From Leptoclinus maculatus (lineage: Eukaryota; Chordata; Actinopteri; Perciformes; Stichaeidae): DNA of 64,000 nucleotides. A program made the translations under genes and the position numbers. Position 1 is the first letter of the stretch. Every line of letters begins with the position of its first letter. Location of the stretch: the NCBI GenBank assembly GCA_032191485.1, contig JAVDOI010000012.1:20203485-20267484 (forward strand), read 5' to 3'. The notes under the pieces are model-generated. The model had not been told where the DNA came from. It made no database searches and saw only the letters and a program-made list of their open reading frames with translations. Below are positions 36,375 to 48,529 of the stretch, piece by piece.

Positions 36375-39300
36375 CTATAATGTCTGATGGAGTCCTGCCA
36401 CAAATTCCTGATAGCGTGGCTCTGAAATGAAACGTATACAGTCAACACAAGACGTATTCAAAAAAGTTGTCAAATGATTTTTGTATTAATCTCAACAGTG
36501 GACATTTTGTCAGATAGCCACAAACCTGTGTCTGGTTCAATAAACGAGTGTCTGATGAGGAAGTCCAGGACCACCATGGCACAGTTGGGTTTGAAGTCAT
36601 CAGTGGCCAGCAGTTCCTTCACCTGGAGCCAGGACAGGAGACAGAATTCAACACGTATTTGGGTGGCATCTAAGTCTTGGAGCTTTCAATGTCACCCCAC
36701 AGATTACGTCAGCGACACCAACCTCATCTATGGGCAGTAGGTAGAACTCTTGGACCTCTCCATCACCTGCTCGGGGCTTGAACTCCGGAGGAAGTTTCAA
36801 ATCGAAGACAAACTGACTTTCTGCAAACACCTCGTCCTCATCCTCGTAGGTGTAGCTAGAAAATACGTTCAAGTGGTTAGTTATGGAACGCAGAGAGCGG
36901 CGTTAAGCTACGTCACAGGCTCAGTTCAACAATGCTCATTAAATATGTAGGCCCATATAAAACAGGAACGCCATAGCATCAGACCAGTTTATAAGAAAAG
37001 AATAACAAAAGAAATGAACGTGAACTGGTTTATTTTTTAAGACGGTGAACTTTCTAAACTAGTTCATTTCAGTCGGTGTGATCTGAACTTGGAGCTAGCG
37101 CTTCTACTTTGATTCATAACGACAGGATTCCTGTAGAACAGAAGGACGCTGCCCATGAGGGCGGTCCAGTCTAACCTCTGGTGCATCCTAATAGACCACC
37201 AATCCCAGAACCCCCTTTCTGTATTGTGTGGTGTTAATGTAAACAAACAAAGGTTTATATCACATGTAGCGTTTCTCTCCAACATGCATTCTGTGTATCC
37301 TTGAGGTCTGTTTAATGAACTTATTTTCTTACAAAACATTGTTTTTTTTAATAATTTGATACGGATTCTCTTTCCGGTACCGATTCCGTTACTTGAACTT
37401 GCGTACCGAGTACCGATCAGATATCAGTGCGTTAACAACAAAAAAGTTCATCAGTTGATAACTCTAATATCTATTCCTGTGATAACATCTCCCTCAAGAT
37501 TACGTTTGAACACATCATGATAATGTTAAACTTGACCATTTTACTGAATAGAGCTTGAACGCATCATAATGTTACTTAATGCGACCTCCATTAACGTTAG
37601 CTGCTAAGCTCCGTTTATTTAGCCAGGGCAGGACTGTGCTGCCCACCGGCTGCTAACAGCTAACGTTAGCTAGCTCTCCTCCTGCCGATTTCCACACAGA
37701 TTTGTTGTTCACAATGTAGCATTATCAATGAACCAATAGGGAGCACCAGAGTGTTTAACCACAGGTGTGTAGTACTATTTCACACATGTGGAGCTAGATC
37801 AGGGCAGCAAGTGACAAGTGTTGCTGTTCCTGTGTAGCGTAAATAAGCTGATAAATGATATGATAACGTGATATCGGATCGGTAGTATTGGAGGCATTAC
37901 CACTGCTGAATTTAGTATCTGAACAACTCTAACCATGCACTCTACGGCCCTGAAGGAGTCATTAAAGGAACCTCTCATAACATTGAATAAACTCTTACTG
38001 TCTTGACAAAAGTTCCAAAGTGCACTGAGGTGGATTTAGTTAAGAGTATATTTTTGATTGTATCGCCATCTTTATTACATTTTCAAGCATAAGTCTGGTG
38101 TCACTATGTTTTTCTGATTCTCAACAAATCCCATGTGCCAAACCAACAACTGGTGGTCCGGCTCTCAATACTTTATGACTTCCTGTCTGTGACACTCAGT
38201 TCCAAGCCTGAAATAGGGCAATTGTTGGGAACTATTTTCAGCGGCAGATGAATCCAGTGTGTGTGTGTGTGTGTTCACTGTAATGAAGGAACATGGTAAA
38301 TGTACTTGTATAGCGCTTTTCTAGTCCTTCATTCACTGATGGCAAGAGGCTACCATGCAAGGTGCCACATGCCCATCAGGACTCTAACTAACCATTCACA
38401 CATCGTAGCCCAAGGACACAGCAACATGGGGATCGAACCGCCGATCATCTTATTGACGGACGAACCGCTCTATCACTAAGCCCCTGACATGTCCCATAAT
38501 GAATAGCTGTTGGACAACAATGGAGCTCTACGGCACAGAGGGAGAAGACACATCTACTTATTAGTAGATACGGTCATTGTCGGAATGAGTCTGTTAATCA
38601 GACTTGTTGAGAATAAGTCACCGGAGTTACCCTTTAACTCCGAGACACTCACCTTACGTTGGCCACAGGGCGAGCCTTCTCTGCAATGGCTGCTGGGATA
38701 CACGCTTCCTCCTCACATTCTTTGACCAGAGTGTTTTTGACGCCAACACCAGCAGCAATACCACCTGCTGTCTTCAAAAGACACAGCACATCACCCTTCT
38801 AGATTCTTTTTTTTTGGAAATCTGAAATATTGAATTATAATTCCCACTCCTATCCCTGATTGCTGGCATGTACCGTCAGTCAGTCACAGCGTGCGCTCAC
38901 CACATTGTCCAGTAGTCCGGGGTACGTCTGCTTAGTGAGGGAGCGTCGTGCCAGCCACAAGTTGACTTCCCCGCCGTCACTGACGGTGTAGCCGTTGACG
39001 TGGACTCCGTACCGCTTCACTCCAAAGAGACCTGTGGTTTAGCGTCACAGTGAGCTCACACTCTAATACTGATGAAAGCAGACGGAGCTGCCACAGCGTG
39101 TGCCGTGACTTACTTGTAGCTGCTCTTTCCATCCACATCAAAGGAGGGTCGGAGAATGTTGGCATCACGCTGTACTTCTGAAAGATAAGGAATGCTTCAG
39201 GATTACTGCGCTACAAATGATTATATTTGTATTATTATTTAGAATGAGGTATGAGGATGGCATTTTTACAGTCCCAGGTTTAATTCCAGTGTATGAGATA

Positions 39301-40451
39301 ATGGAAACGGTCATCGGGTCAGCAGTACAAGCAACTGCATTGTAAATGTCATATCTCATGGAAATTCAGCCATTAGTTACCAAAATCACATGTGCAGATT
39401 CAACAATCTGATGTGAGGTTTGTGGTTTTTTTTTAAATATATATTTATATTTTAAAAAGTCCCCTTTCATAGAAAATACACTTCACAGTTTAGCATAATT
39501 GTTAGAAAAATTCACTCGAGGCCCATGTAAAAATCATTAATCACAGGACATTTATTCGTGCAAGAAGGAGACAGAGGTGATTCACAAACAGGTTCAAGGC
39601 TGCTCAGAGGTTTGTCTCTGCTATATATACTTGGACAACAACAGGCAGTGTGGTGGCACAGGGTCATTTACGATAAGTTCTTGTCACAAAGGATAACACA
39701 CATACGTATTGCGTTTCACAGCGCAATCTTCACAAAACCTGGAACAACACTTTAACAATTTGTTCTAGTACAGGTCCTTCTATGTAATCAGGAAGTCTTG
39801 GTTGCAAGTCAGCTCTGCGTAAGTATTGACGTCTTCTAACGCTTTATTATCTCTTATTTAGGACAAACATCTGCTAGCACCCAAGAGGAAAGATATCTGA
39901 GATGCTCAGTGTCAGAGGAAGTTCACACAACCAGTCATGGGAGGACGCAGGCCTCGAAAGTTCACATGAGGACAGAAGTCTTCGTAAGTCAAAACATTCC
40001 TTTAGTCATTAGATTTTTCCAACTATAATCAAATGACATTTTAAGTAAGTCCTAACAAACGTTAGTGACATTATAGCATATACATACAATGTAAAGGAAA
40101 ACGCATCTCCTCTCTGCCAGTACATGTAGTGTTAGTTCTGCAATACAATGTTGGCTCTGATCGTGTTTTGGGACTTTTACACGACCTTTGACACAATCCA
40201 TCACAACTTCAAAGCATTTGGCTTTTGGTAATAACTTTGTTAACATTGTCAGCATGTTTTACAAAGATATTTAAAGCTTGGTTTTCATTCATTTCAAATT
40301 AATACAGGAGTCAGTCAGAGTTGCCCTATTTCTCCTTTTTTGTTTACTTTAGTCACCAAATTATATAATAAAAATAATAATAATTGTTATTATTACAATA
40401 ATGCTAATATTATGAATATTTTAAGGAATAAAACGATTTATGACAGGGAGT

Positions 40452-40492
<41 letters not shown>

Positions 40493-41052
40493 TATTCCAT
40501 TTACGCAATTTTCCTTTCATCATACTGTATGCTCTTTGTTTGTGCTGCACCACCAACATGTTCTTTACATGCTGCTACTGTTTACTACCTATTCTTCCGC
40601 GGCACAGCGTCACGTGGACTGTAGTGTGAGCGCTCCACGGTGCCTCACCTCGTCTCTCCACCCTTTAAGACACGTTAGGGAGCTCTCTTGTCTCAGGGTT
40701 TGCAGGACCGCGTCCACAGCCTCGGACCTCTTCTCGTACGAGTCCAAGCTGCGACACAGCGACACAGCGCCCCCGTGCGGCGGAGTGAACACTTCCGGGT
40801 ACCGTGTCAACAGTGAAGCTACGTGTGGAGGAATCCAGCCCACTTGTACTTCGTTTATCTCAAACCTCCAGCACTTAGAACGACAGGAGCCTGCGGGAAC
40901 AAGTCGGACGTTGATACTTTATAAGCAACCCTTCACACCGTCGACTGCGTGTTATTTTAACTCCGTGTCACTCGTAACTTACCTGGTAAATAAAAGTTAT
41001 TCATTCGGCGGAGGAGCTGGAGTATTTTTTCGGACCAGACAGAGTTAGCCAT
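36375..41052 (-). CDS. Nudix hydrolase, DUF4743 type (plant NUDT20/24-like)
   Basis: Predicted pyrophosphohydrolase acting on a nucleoside-diphosphate-linked or thiamine-diphosphate-like compound; the substrate is not known from sequence. Exons (minus order): 41052-40983, 40890-40649, 39177-39114, 39031-38901, 38771-38653, 36855-36723, 36622-36526, 36421-36375. All junctions are GT-AG and in phase, giving 300 aa. An N-terminal DUF4743 region contains RYGVHVNGYT, then a Nudix-box-like AGGIAAGVGVKNTLVKECEEEA, in which the usual Arg of REUxEE is Lys. The C-terminal part reads GDGEVQEFYLLPIDEV and CAMVVLDFLIRHSFIEPD. Acceptor 38772 was chosen because only it keeps the TAGG frame. The long fifth intron contains dispersed repeats. 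The gene is divergent from gmeb2. Confidence 0.9.
37364..37930. repeat. MITE-like repeat related to the core of the 15005-15934 element
   Basis: Shares gcatcataatgt, gttagc-rich and acaatgtagcattatca-type blocks, in the same order, with about 15460-15790. Its edges have ggtaccgattccg and gatatcggatcggta. It lies in the long intron of the Nudix gene. Confidence 0.6.
38305..38490 (+). repeat. Teleost dispersed repeat
   Basis: Text such as tagcgcttttctagtccttc, gaggctaccatgcaaggtgc and gggatcgaaccgccgatc is a widespread fish repeat (from memory). In the long intron of the Nudix gene. Confidence 0.7.
40453..40490. repeat. (AT)n microsatellite
   Basis: About 18 AT repeats, in the second intron of the Nudix gene. 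Confidence 0.95.
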
Positions 41053-42545
41053 TTTACAGACTGTTAACTAACCACCTCTCAGGCACCGATAGAGTAAACG
41101 TGGATAATCTAGGTGGACGAGACGACTGCTAATCACACCAATGCTGATCGAGCTGCTATTTTGAACGCCCAGTTTTTTTCTCAAAGCTCTCTGCGCATGT
41201 CTGCTTCTTCTTCGTGACTTTTTACATGGACTTGAGGCATCTGTTTATCTCGCATTAAATTGAACTATTATCTATTAGGCCCATATATAAACTGTATTTA
41301 AACTACTATCTGTTAGCCATCTAATGTTCTAATACAACATCTTACATATAGGACATGCATTATTATTTCAGACATTGATTAAGCAGCATGCATGGTAGGC
41401 AGGGAATACAAAGGTTAGGGCGTCCAATAGTAAAAGGTTCATTGACAGAAAATGGATGTGTTCACTTCCATAACTCATGTGGGGCTTTTTTTGCGAAATA
41501 AAAAAATCCTACTTTAAACCACATTTGTGTACTTCTCAAAACAAACATTTATCAGATATCTGTATTAAAGGTGCAGTCAAACGTCTTCCTCTACACGTCC
41601 ACAGTGCCATACCATTCAATTAGACATGTAAAGAAATAAATAATACTTTCAATTCAACCCCTGTAATGTTTTGCATGCAGATAATAAAGAGAAAACTGAT
41701 TTTCCTGTAAGAATCACATGGTTTGAATGGGGATAAGAGCATAGATACCATAATAAAATAAATCCAACTTGGAATTGTAATGGTGTAATGGTGTAATGGT
41801 GATACCAAAAGTAATGGTGATAAACTCTATAAGACACAGACAAATTGAAATGAGAAAAACTCGTTATTTCTTTAAAAAAAGAAAACCTATTTATTGCTCT
41901 AATTCGACCAAGGCTATATTAAGGCAGTGTAGTTTATAGCACCATTATTGTTTTTCTATCTATTATTCTATCTATTTTATTATTTTAACTAATACTGTTA
42001 TTCACTTCATTTTTCGTTTTCATTGTCTTTCATAATCGTAACTGTGCTCTGGCAAATATCTTGCCAATAAAGTTTATTGCATTGAAATTGAATTAGATTT
42101 ACTTTAGGCACTTTTACTTTAGGAACACGCACACTGTAGGGGTTAACCGACTCCAGAGGATGGCGGTAGCGCAAAACTCCTGACGCTAGCTGCCGTTAAA
42201 CTGCAGAGAAGAAGAAGAAGAAGAAGAAAAAGGCTGTTACGATCTGCTTGAAATAAACACAAAGAAGAAGGAATAATATGGAGTAGTTTTGAGAGGATGC
42301 AATTTAATGAATTGCAAGAGTAGTCCCCAAACATCTTAAAGAACTGCGCGGCAGTGTTGTGTTAGAAATATGAAGGAAACAACTGCTATGACTCTATTCA
42401 CTGCACTCTCCTTTTAGCTAACACGGAGCTAACGTTAGCTAGCAGCCACCCGGTGGGGGCTAACAGTCACATCCCCTCATCTTTTCACCGTAAGACGAGG
42501 CGACATTCATCAACTAACGGCTGTTTTTTTTATTAAGACCAAAAG
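41053..42545. promoter_or_regulatory. Divergent intergenic region, Nudix gene / gmeb2
   Basis: About 1.5 kb separates the two start regions. It must hold the Nudix 5' UTR and promoter (right after 41053, on the minus strand) and the gmeb2 promoter and first exon. A probable untranslated gmeb2 exon ends at the donor aaaag|gtaaga (42545/42546). A fish repeat tail with a (GAA)n run lies at about 42140-42230. No TATA box was identified. Confidence 0.5.
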
Positions 42546-43458
42546 GTAAGATGTATTTAATATCCCAAATGCGTATGCGGTCCCGTTGAGTCTCAGATAC
42601 ATATGAGGGCACGACATATAGCATTCAATTCCAAGTTTAGTTTGATTTTGATGTAACGGTAACCTTCGTGATACTGTCATTGTTAATTGCACAGAGTAAT
42701 GTTCTGCACTGTTCGAGTTAGCGAAACCGGGATGTAGCTAAGTTTACTTCATTATCGAGCATTAACGTTAGCTGTGATGCAGTCGTGTACAACCAGCGCA
42801 CGTAACGTTAGTTGTATCGGCTATGGTGGAAGTTTAAAAACCATGCCATTACCAAAAGTTAGTATTAGTTAGAGACAGCATCTGTGTGCTCACTGTATCT
42901 GTAGTGTAACAGTCAGGACGTCTCCACCGATCACAGCCGGGCTCATATCAGAGAGAGAGAGCCGCAGGACGAGGACCGATGACCCACGAGTCCCTTCAAG
43001 TCAACATTTAGTTAGGAGACAAATATCTTTCACACATAGGACATGCATTTCCCCTAACAATCTTAAATGAGATAACTATAAATGATAAGGTGCCTTGTAC
43101 TTTTTACATTTTTTTTCTATTTTTCCCTTCCACTCGACAGTGAGCTAAACAGCTGTTTTAATGATTTTTTGATCATGGAAATTCACCACAATTGACTTAT
43201 TGTGAGCGATTTATCACATGGACCCATCTCTACGTCCTTGCTGTATTTCATATCCGTTGAACATTGATGCTGCTTTCCACAGTGCATTTAAGTTGTAGCC
43301 AGTTTTGGATTTAATGTTACAAGATAAATACTTTGTTGTTGTTGTTGTACTTACTCAACTTTTCTCAATACTATTCAAAACAATGATATTAATACCTCGT
43401 GTTTTCTCTCTCTCTCTCTCTGCTGTCTTACTCGGTGTGTGAAGCTCCCCCTGTCCTC

Positions 43459-43637
43459 ATGGCCTCGTCAGAGGTCAGCATGCAGGACGTGAGCGAGGTC
43501 GTGATCGTCTCCATACCGGAGACGGTGGACGAGGACCTCCCCTCTGTGGTGGAGGAGGACAAGGAGGTGCTGGTGACTGCAGAGCTGACCTCTCAGCCAG
43601 GGTAACATACCTCACACACGCTGCTTAGTGGTCATCG

Positions 43638-43668
<31 letters not shown>

Positions 43669-45897
43669 GTGGAATGTGAGTCGTTGAGGAGCTTGTCCTG
43701 TTGTCCAGTTCGCTATATTGAAACTCATAAACGCCGTGTGGGTTTTCCAGGGAGGACGTCCTCACGGTGGCACAGGTGGAGTCAGAAGCTGATTCACTGT
43801 CGAGGGAAGAGGCAGTCATCGGTAACGTGGCCCGCAAGGCTGTGTGAACATATGCAGTGATCCAAAGCACAGAATAATGTCCATCTTCAGTTTGCATGAT
43901 CAGACGACACAACTGATCATGTTTTTGGTCTCCGTCTCTGCAGTGAAGCTAACCGAGGAGGTGGACGTGGAGGCCGACATCTTCTACCCGATCACCTGCG
44001 GAGACGCCAAAGCCACGCTGGTGTGGAAGAAGTTTGTCTGCCCCGGGATCAACGTGAAATGCGTCCAGGTACGCGCCGTCGCCTCGGAACAACAGAGCCT
44101 GCAATACAAGATCAAAAAAGCTCATTTGCGAACTCGTTTAAGGAAATCCTCAGCGGCTCATGGTGGTTGTTTTTTTCTTTTCTCGCCTCTCTGATCAGTT
44201 CAATGAGCAGCTCATCAGCCCAAAGGAGTTTGTGTGCTTAGCGGGGAAATCCACTCTGAAGGACTGGAAGAGAGCTATCCGTCTGAACGGCACCATGCTC
44301 AGGTCTGGACTCATCACATACACTAACAGGGACTTCTACTTGGTCTGGTGATATGGGTCACAAAGCACAAAGGCTCAGTTTTTACCCAACAAAACCGACA
44401 TTTAGTGAATTGCATGTTTCGTGGAAACAAGCCGGGGTAAATCCAGTTTATTACCGGATCATGATGCTGATGTCCAGGACCTCTCGGTTGACTTTTGGAC
44501 GCTTTTGAGCTATTATGGTGTTTAGCAACATTTAAACAAGTTCTCCAGATGAGATCATTCTGCAGAAATATTGCAGGAATTTGGTCAAATCCAGTCTTTC
44601 ACAAATAATGCAGAGTCGGGTTGAATTTGTATTTAGATTTAGGTAATGAAGGAGTACCTTTACTTTTGAAACCTAAGTGCACTTTGCTGTTAATACTTCT
44701 ATTATTTGATTCTATATTTATAACATATTTATTTTATTTAGAGACAAACAACCATTGTACGAGTTTGTACAGATGACTTCTTTTATATTTGAGTAGATCC
44801 ATATTTCCATAAAGAACTTGGTTCCTTCTCTTCCTTGTGATGGTTCTGTTGGTAGTCTGTCCTCATGTTGTGCATCGTGCCCATTAAAAGCCTTTCATTG
44901 TATTTCCTTTCACAGGAAGATCATGGACTCGGGTGAGCTGGACTTCTACCAGCACTCAAAGGTCTGCTCCAACACGTGCCGCAGCACTAAGATAGACCTG
45001 GTGGGAACCAAAGTGTCCCTCGGTGGGGATCAGCCTGCGGAGCTGCTTCCTGCCACGCCCTCATCGGCCGATTGTAAGTTCCACATTAACGCACCAACAC
45101 GTGTCTGTTCCTACTTGTTTTCCTCACACACAGACGTGTTTCTCCTGTAGTGATGATGATGATGATGATGACACATTACAGCTGATTTTAACACCCTGAT
45201 CTGAGATCTGTAGCCATACAACAGGACCCTACCAGACCTAACTAGACTGAATATCAATATATAACCCAATGTAATGACGGGACGGCGTCAACTCATTTAC
45301 CTCACGTTACATTAATCACATGATCAGCACTCATCCAATCATTTCAAATTAAGAGCGCCGTTATTCAAGATAACAGAAGTTACGAAGGTAAATCCGGTTC
45401 CAGAATTCCTGTGACTGCCAGTGGCAGTAAACAGGGTGGATCTGCCTCCAGGTCCAGGTTTCATATCAGTCACATACATGACATGTCGGGTTCCCGTTAG
45501 ACGACACCCGGCCGCTCAGAATCTTCTAACCCTTAAAGGTTCTGAGTGAGCAGCTATTCACAGAACCAGAGTTGCCTCCCTGACCGCCAGCGGCTGTGAG
45601 CAAAGCGGAACGCTTGAGGAACAGAGCCGGGGGCTTCAAAAGTGGCAACACTAGTCAAATGTGATCGTAATGCAGCGTGACCCAGAATGAGTCTGTCTCA
45701 GTGTGGGGATGTGGTTCAGTGAGCGTTGTTCTACTGCTTGTGTTGCAGTGAATGGAGCAGTCGTCTCGTTTCCAGACGTGGCGGAGGAAACATCAGAGTG
45801 GGTCACAGCCATCGGAGGTGATCAGCAACCTGCAGACGCACTCACCATCATGTGGAATGGACTGGTCCAGTGGACCGTTGTATTCTTAATGATGTGT

Positions 45898-45971
<74 letters not shown>

Positions 45972-46118
45972 AGAGGACTCTGTGGCATTCTGGCGCACGG
46001 TGAAGGAAGCTGGACTGCTGGAGGAGGTGGTGGAGGACTTCCAGAAGGAGCTGCAGGAGGTGCTGAAGGGGTTGCAGGAGAGAGTGTGTGACCCACCACT
46101 TCAGGTCAAAGGTTGGAA

Positions 46119-46182
<64 letters not shown>

Positions 46183-48155
46183 GCAGGGCTTTTGGAAACA
46201 TTCCAACTGAAATCCACCCTGCGCTTGTTTTTCTCTGGAGCTGCAGTAGAAATGATCACTATGACAGAAGGCGGTCTGCCTCCACACTTGACGGTGTGTT
46301 GGAGGTGTGCTGGTCACGAACTACAGTTCGAGTCTGTCGCCTGCAGCTCTTCATCCAACAGCTCGCTGCTCTCTGTTTGCACCGTTCCACCCTGCAGTAC
46401 TTCAGACAGACCTGCTCATGTCCATATCTGGGTGGTTGGACCTGTTTTCACTGAAGAATGAAGCTCTGCTGACTTGGCGACGAACCCGCTGCGTTTCCTA
46501 TAATCGTCAATGATAGCAGTGGAACGGGGGAAAGCTTTTAATGTGAAGAGGCGACAGCAGGGAACGTGAGAGCAATCGGTAAACGGTAAAATAACGCTGA
46601 AGTACAAACGGGAAAGTCCAAACCACTGAGACTCAGGTGGAAGCTAGAAAGCGTGCTGAGAGCTGAACGCAGAGAGGCTTTTAGAAACGGAGCTTTCCCT
46701 CCGGCCTCAAGCGCCAACACGAGTTTAGTCACCAAAGACACGGCGACACAAGCGACCCTTTGTGGCCTCCAACATTCCCTGTGGTCAGAGTTCTGAACGT
46801 CATGCACAGCTGGTTCAGTTGAATTAGTCGGACACGTTTTGTTGTCAGCCAACTCAAAAGTGTAACTGTGTTCCTCTGCTTGTTCAGGCGGATGAGAGCT
46901 TTGAAGCGAGTGTAATATAGGTTCTGCACCAAAACAGCGTTTCTGATATTAAGCGGCTCATTGTAGACATCGGTTTGTAGTGAATACAGCTGTTTACAGC
47001 TGCAGCTTAACGGTCTGTGCTTCAACAGCTGTAACCTGTGTAGTCTGTCACAGTCTCTAACAGCTTCACATGAATCTGTGACCGCGCATGTTATTTACCA
47101 ACTCATTTAGAGTTAAGTGAGTAGTTTAAACTAAGGATTAATTGTATTAATATTCAACTCTTTCCCTCTACTGTGTCAGTAACACGTTTGTTTTCCTCAT
47201 CTTGTACGTATGGAGATTGAAAGTCTCTTTAGACTGAAGTGAGAATGAGGTTCAGTCAGCCGTCACACAGCTCCCTCTGCAGACAGTAAAGCTCTTATAT
47301 TAACTTGTTTTGCTGTAACAGCTGGAAACACCTTGATGTGTAACATGCTGTGTGTTTTTCAGATGCCGTTTTGCTCAACAACATTGTGCAGAACTTCGGG
47401 ATGTTGGACCTAGTGAAGAAGGTTCTGGCCAGTCACAAGAGCCAGATGGACCGCTACAGAGAGCAGTACACTCGCAGCCTCGCCGGTCAGTACAAGGGCC
47501 CTGAACAGAGTCTTAGCATTCAGGATGGAGTCGTGTTTTGTGTGTCAGCTGTGGAGAAACGCGGACCCTGCATACAGATGATGTGTTGTCTCCCTCTGCA
47601 GCTCTGGAGCAGCAGTGCGACGAGCACAGGAAGCGGGCCAAGGAGCTGAAGAGCAAATCCCAGCACCTCAACAACGTCCTGATGACCCTCACCCCGGTCC
47701 CCGCGCCTCCGGCGCCCAAGCGCCCGCGGCTGACCCGCGCCGTCTCCGGCCCGGCCTCGGTCAACGCCACCCAGATCACGGTGCCACTCAGCCAGCTGAC
47801 GGGCCTGCAGCTCGGCAAGGTGCTGACCGTGGCGGGGGCCCAGGCCGGCACCAACCTGGGCGGCTACACCTTCCTGACCTCCTCGCTCTCCGGGTCCGAG
47901 CTGGGGGGCGACGCCTCCAACCTGACCGTGCTGTCCGCGGCGGCGGGTCAGGAGGGCGGCTTCAAGGTGGTCGGCCCCCAGTTCCAGCTGGTGACTCTGC
48001 AGGCCGCGCTGCAGAGCTTGGCCGCCGCGCAGCAGCCGGTTGGCACCATCACCATGGTGGACGCCACGGCGACCGCTGATGAGTCTCAAGAGGAAGGCCA
48101 GGCAGACGGCGATGAGGAGAGTCAGCTGGAGCAGGAGGACGGGGAGCAGCAGTGA
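43459..48155 (+). CDS. gmeb2: Glucocorticoid modulatory element-binding protein 2
   Basis: Nuclear SAND-domain transcription factor that binds the glucocorticoid modulatory element, usually with GMEB1. Coding exons: 43459-43601, 43751-43821, 43944-44068, 44199-44302, 44916-45073, 45749-45817, 45974-46111, 47363-47485, 47602-48155. All are GT-AG and in phase, giving 494 aa. An acidic N-terminus is followed by the SAND domain at about residues 72-180 (YPITCGDAKATLVWKKFVCP, GKSTLKDWKRAIRLNG with the KDWK core, and VCSNTCRSTKIDL for zinc). A helical region (DAVLLNNIVQNFGMLDLVKK, ALEQQCDEHRKRAKELK) and a Pro/Ala/Gly-rich, acidic C-terminus follow. The ...NNIVQNFGML... and ...QHLNNVLMTLTPV... segments favour GMEB2 over GMEB1. 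Exon 7 is bordered by complementary microsatellites. Confidence 0.95.
45893..45969 (+). repeat. (TG)n tract abutting the exon 7 acceptor of gmeb2
   Basis: 77 nt of TG with one TA interruption, ending one base before the CAG acceptor (45971-45973). It replaces the usual pyrimidine tract. A branch-point-like cttaatga lies just upstream of it. Confidence 0.97.
46120..46179 (+). repeat. (CA)n tract just after the exon 7 donor of gmeb2
   Basis: About 60 nt of CA beginning 9 nt into the intron after the donor at 46111/46112. It is complementary to the TG tract upstream of the same exon. Confidence 0.97.
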
Positions 48156-48499
48156 GACAGAGGACAGCTGTCCTCTCCCCAGTCCCCCAGCTCCTTATCC
48201 ACCTTCATTTCAATATTTTGGACGCTGGACTGAACGTGCGATGGATGGAGGGATCGTCCACATTTTGACTTTTTCACATCAGCTCATGCACGGTCTTCAC
48301 TTGTCACTTAACACACGAGCCTTCCTTGTAGATGTCCGTCAATTTTCAAGATACCTAGATTTATATCGTGGCATCTGGTGTGAGCGGTGTGTGACGTGAC
48401 TGTAAATATGTATTGGTAACTAATATATTTGATACGGCTCTTTCTGTAGGGATTTATTCCACATAGGCTGGAGTAAAAAACAGTGTTGTTTAGTTTGAT

Positions 48500-48505
48500 A
48501 ATAAA
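48500..48505 (+). terminator. gmeb2: gmeb2 polyadenylation signal
   Basis: AATAAA about 345 bp after the stop codon, followed by a GT/T-rich stretch (gattgtgtctcactgtttgt). Confidence 0.7.
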
Positions 48506-48529
48506 CGCTCACTTTTCAAGAACAGATTG

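Noticed and set aside
45703..46461. 252-aa continuous + frame across gmeb2 introns
   Set aside because: Open only because it reads through the TG and CA repeats; the supported model splices exons 45749-45817 and 45974-46111.
47520..48089. 189-aa minus-strand and 154-aa alternate-frame ORFs in the last gmeb2 exon
   Set aside because: GC-rich shadows of the real frame; low-complexity residues and no support.
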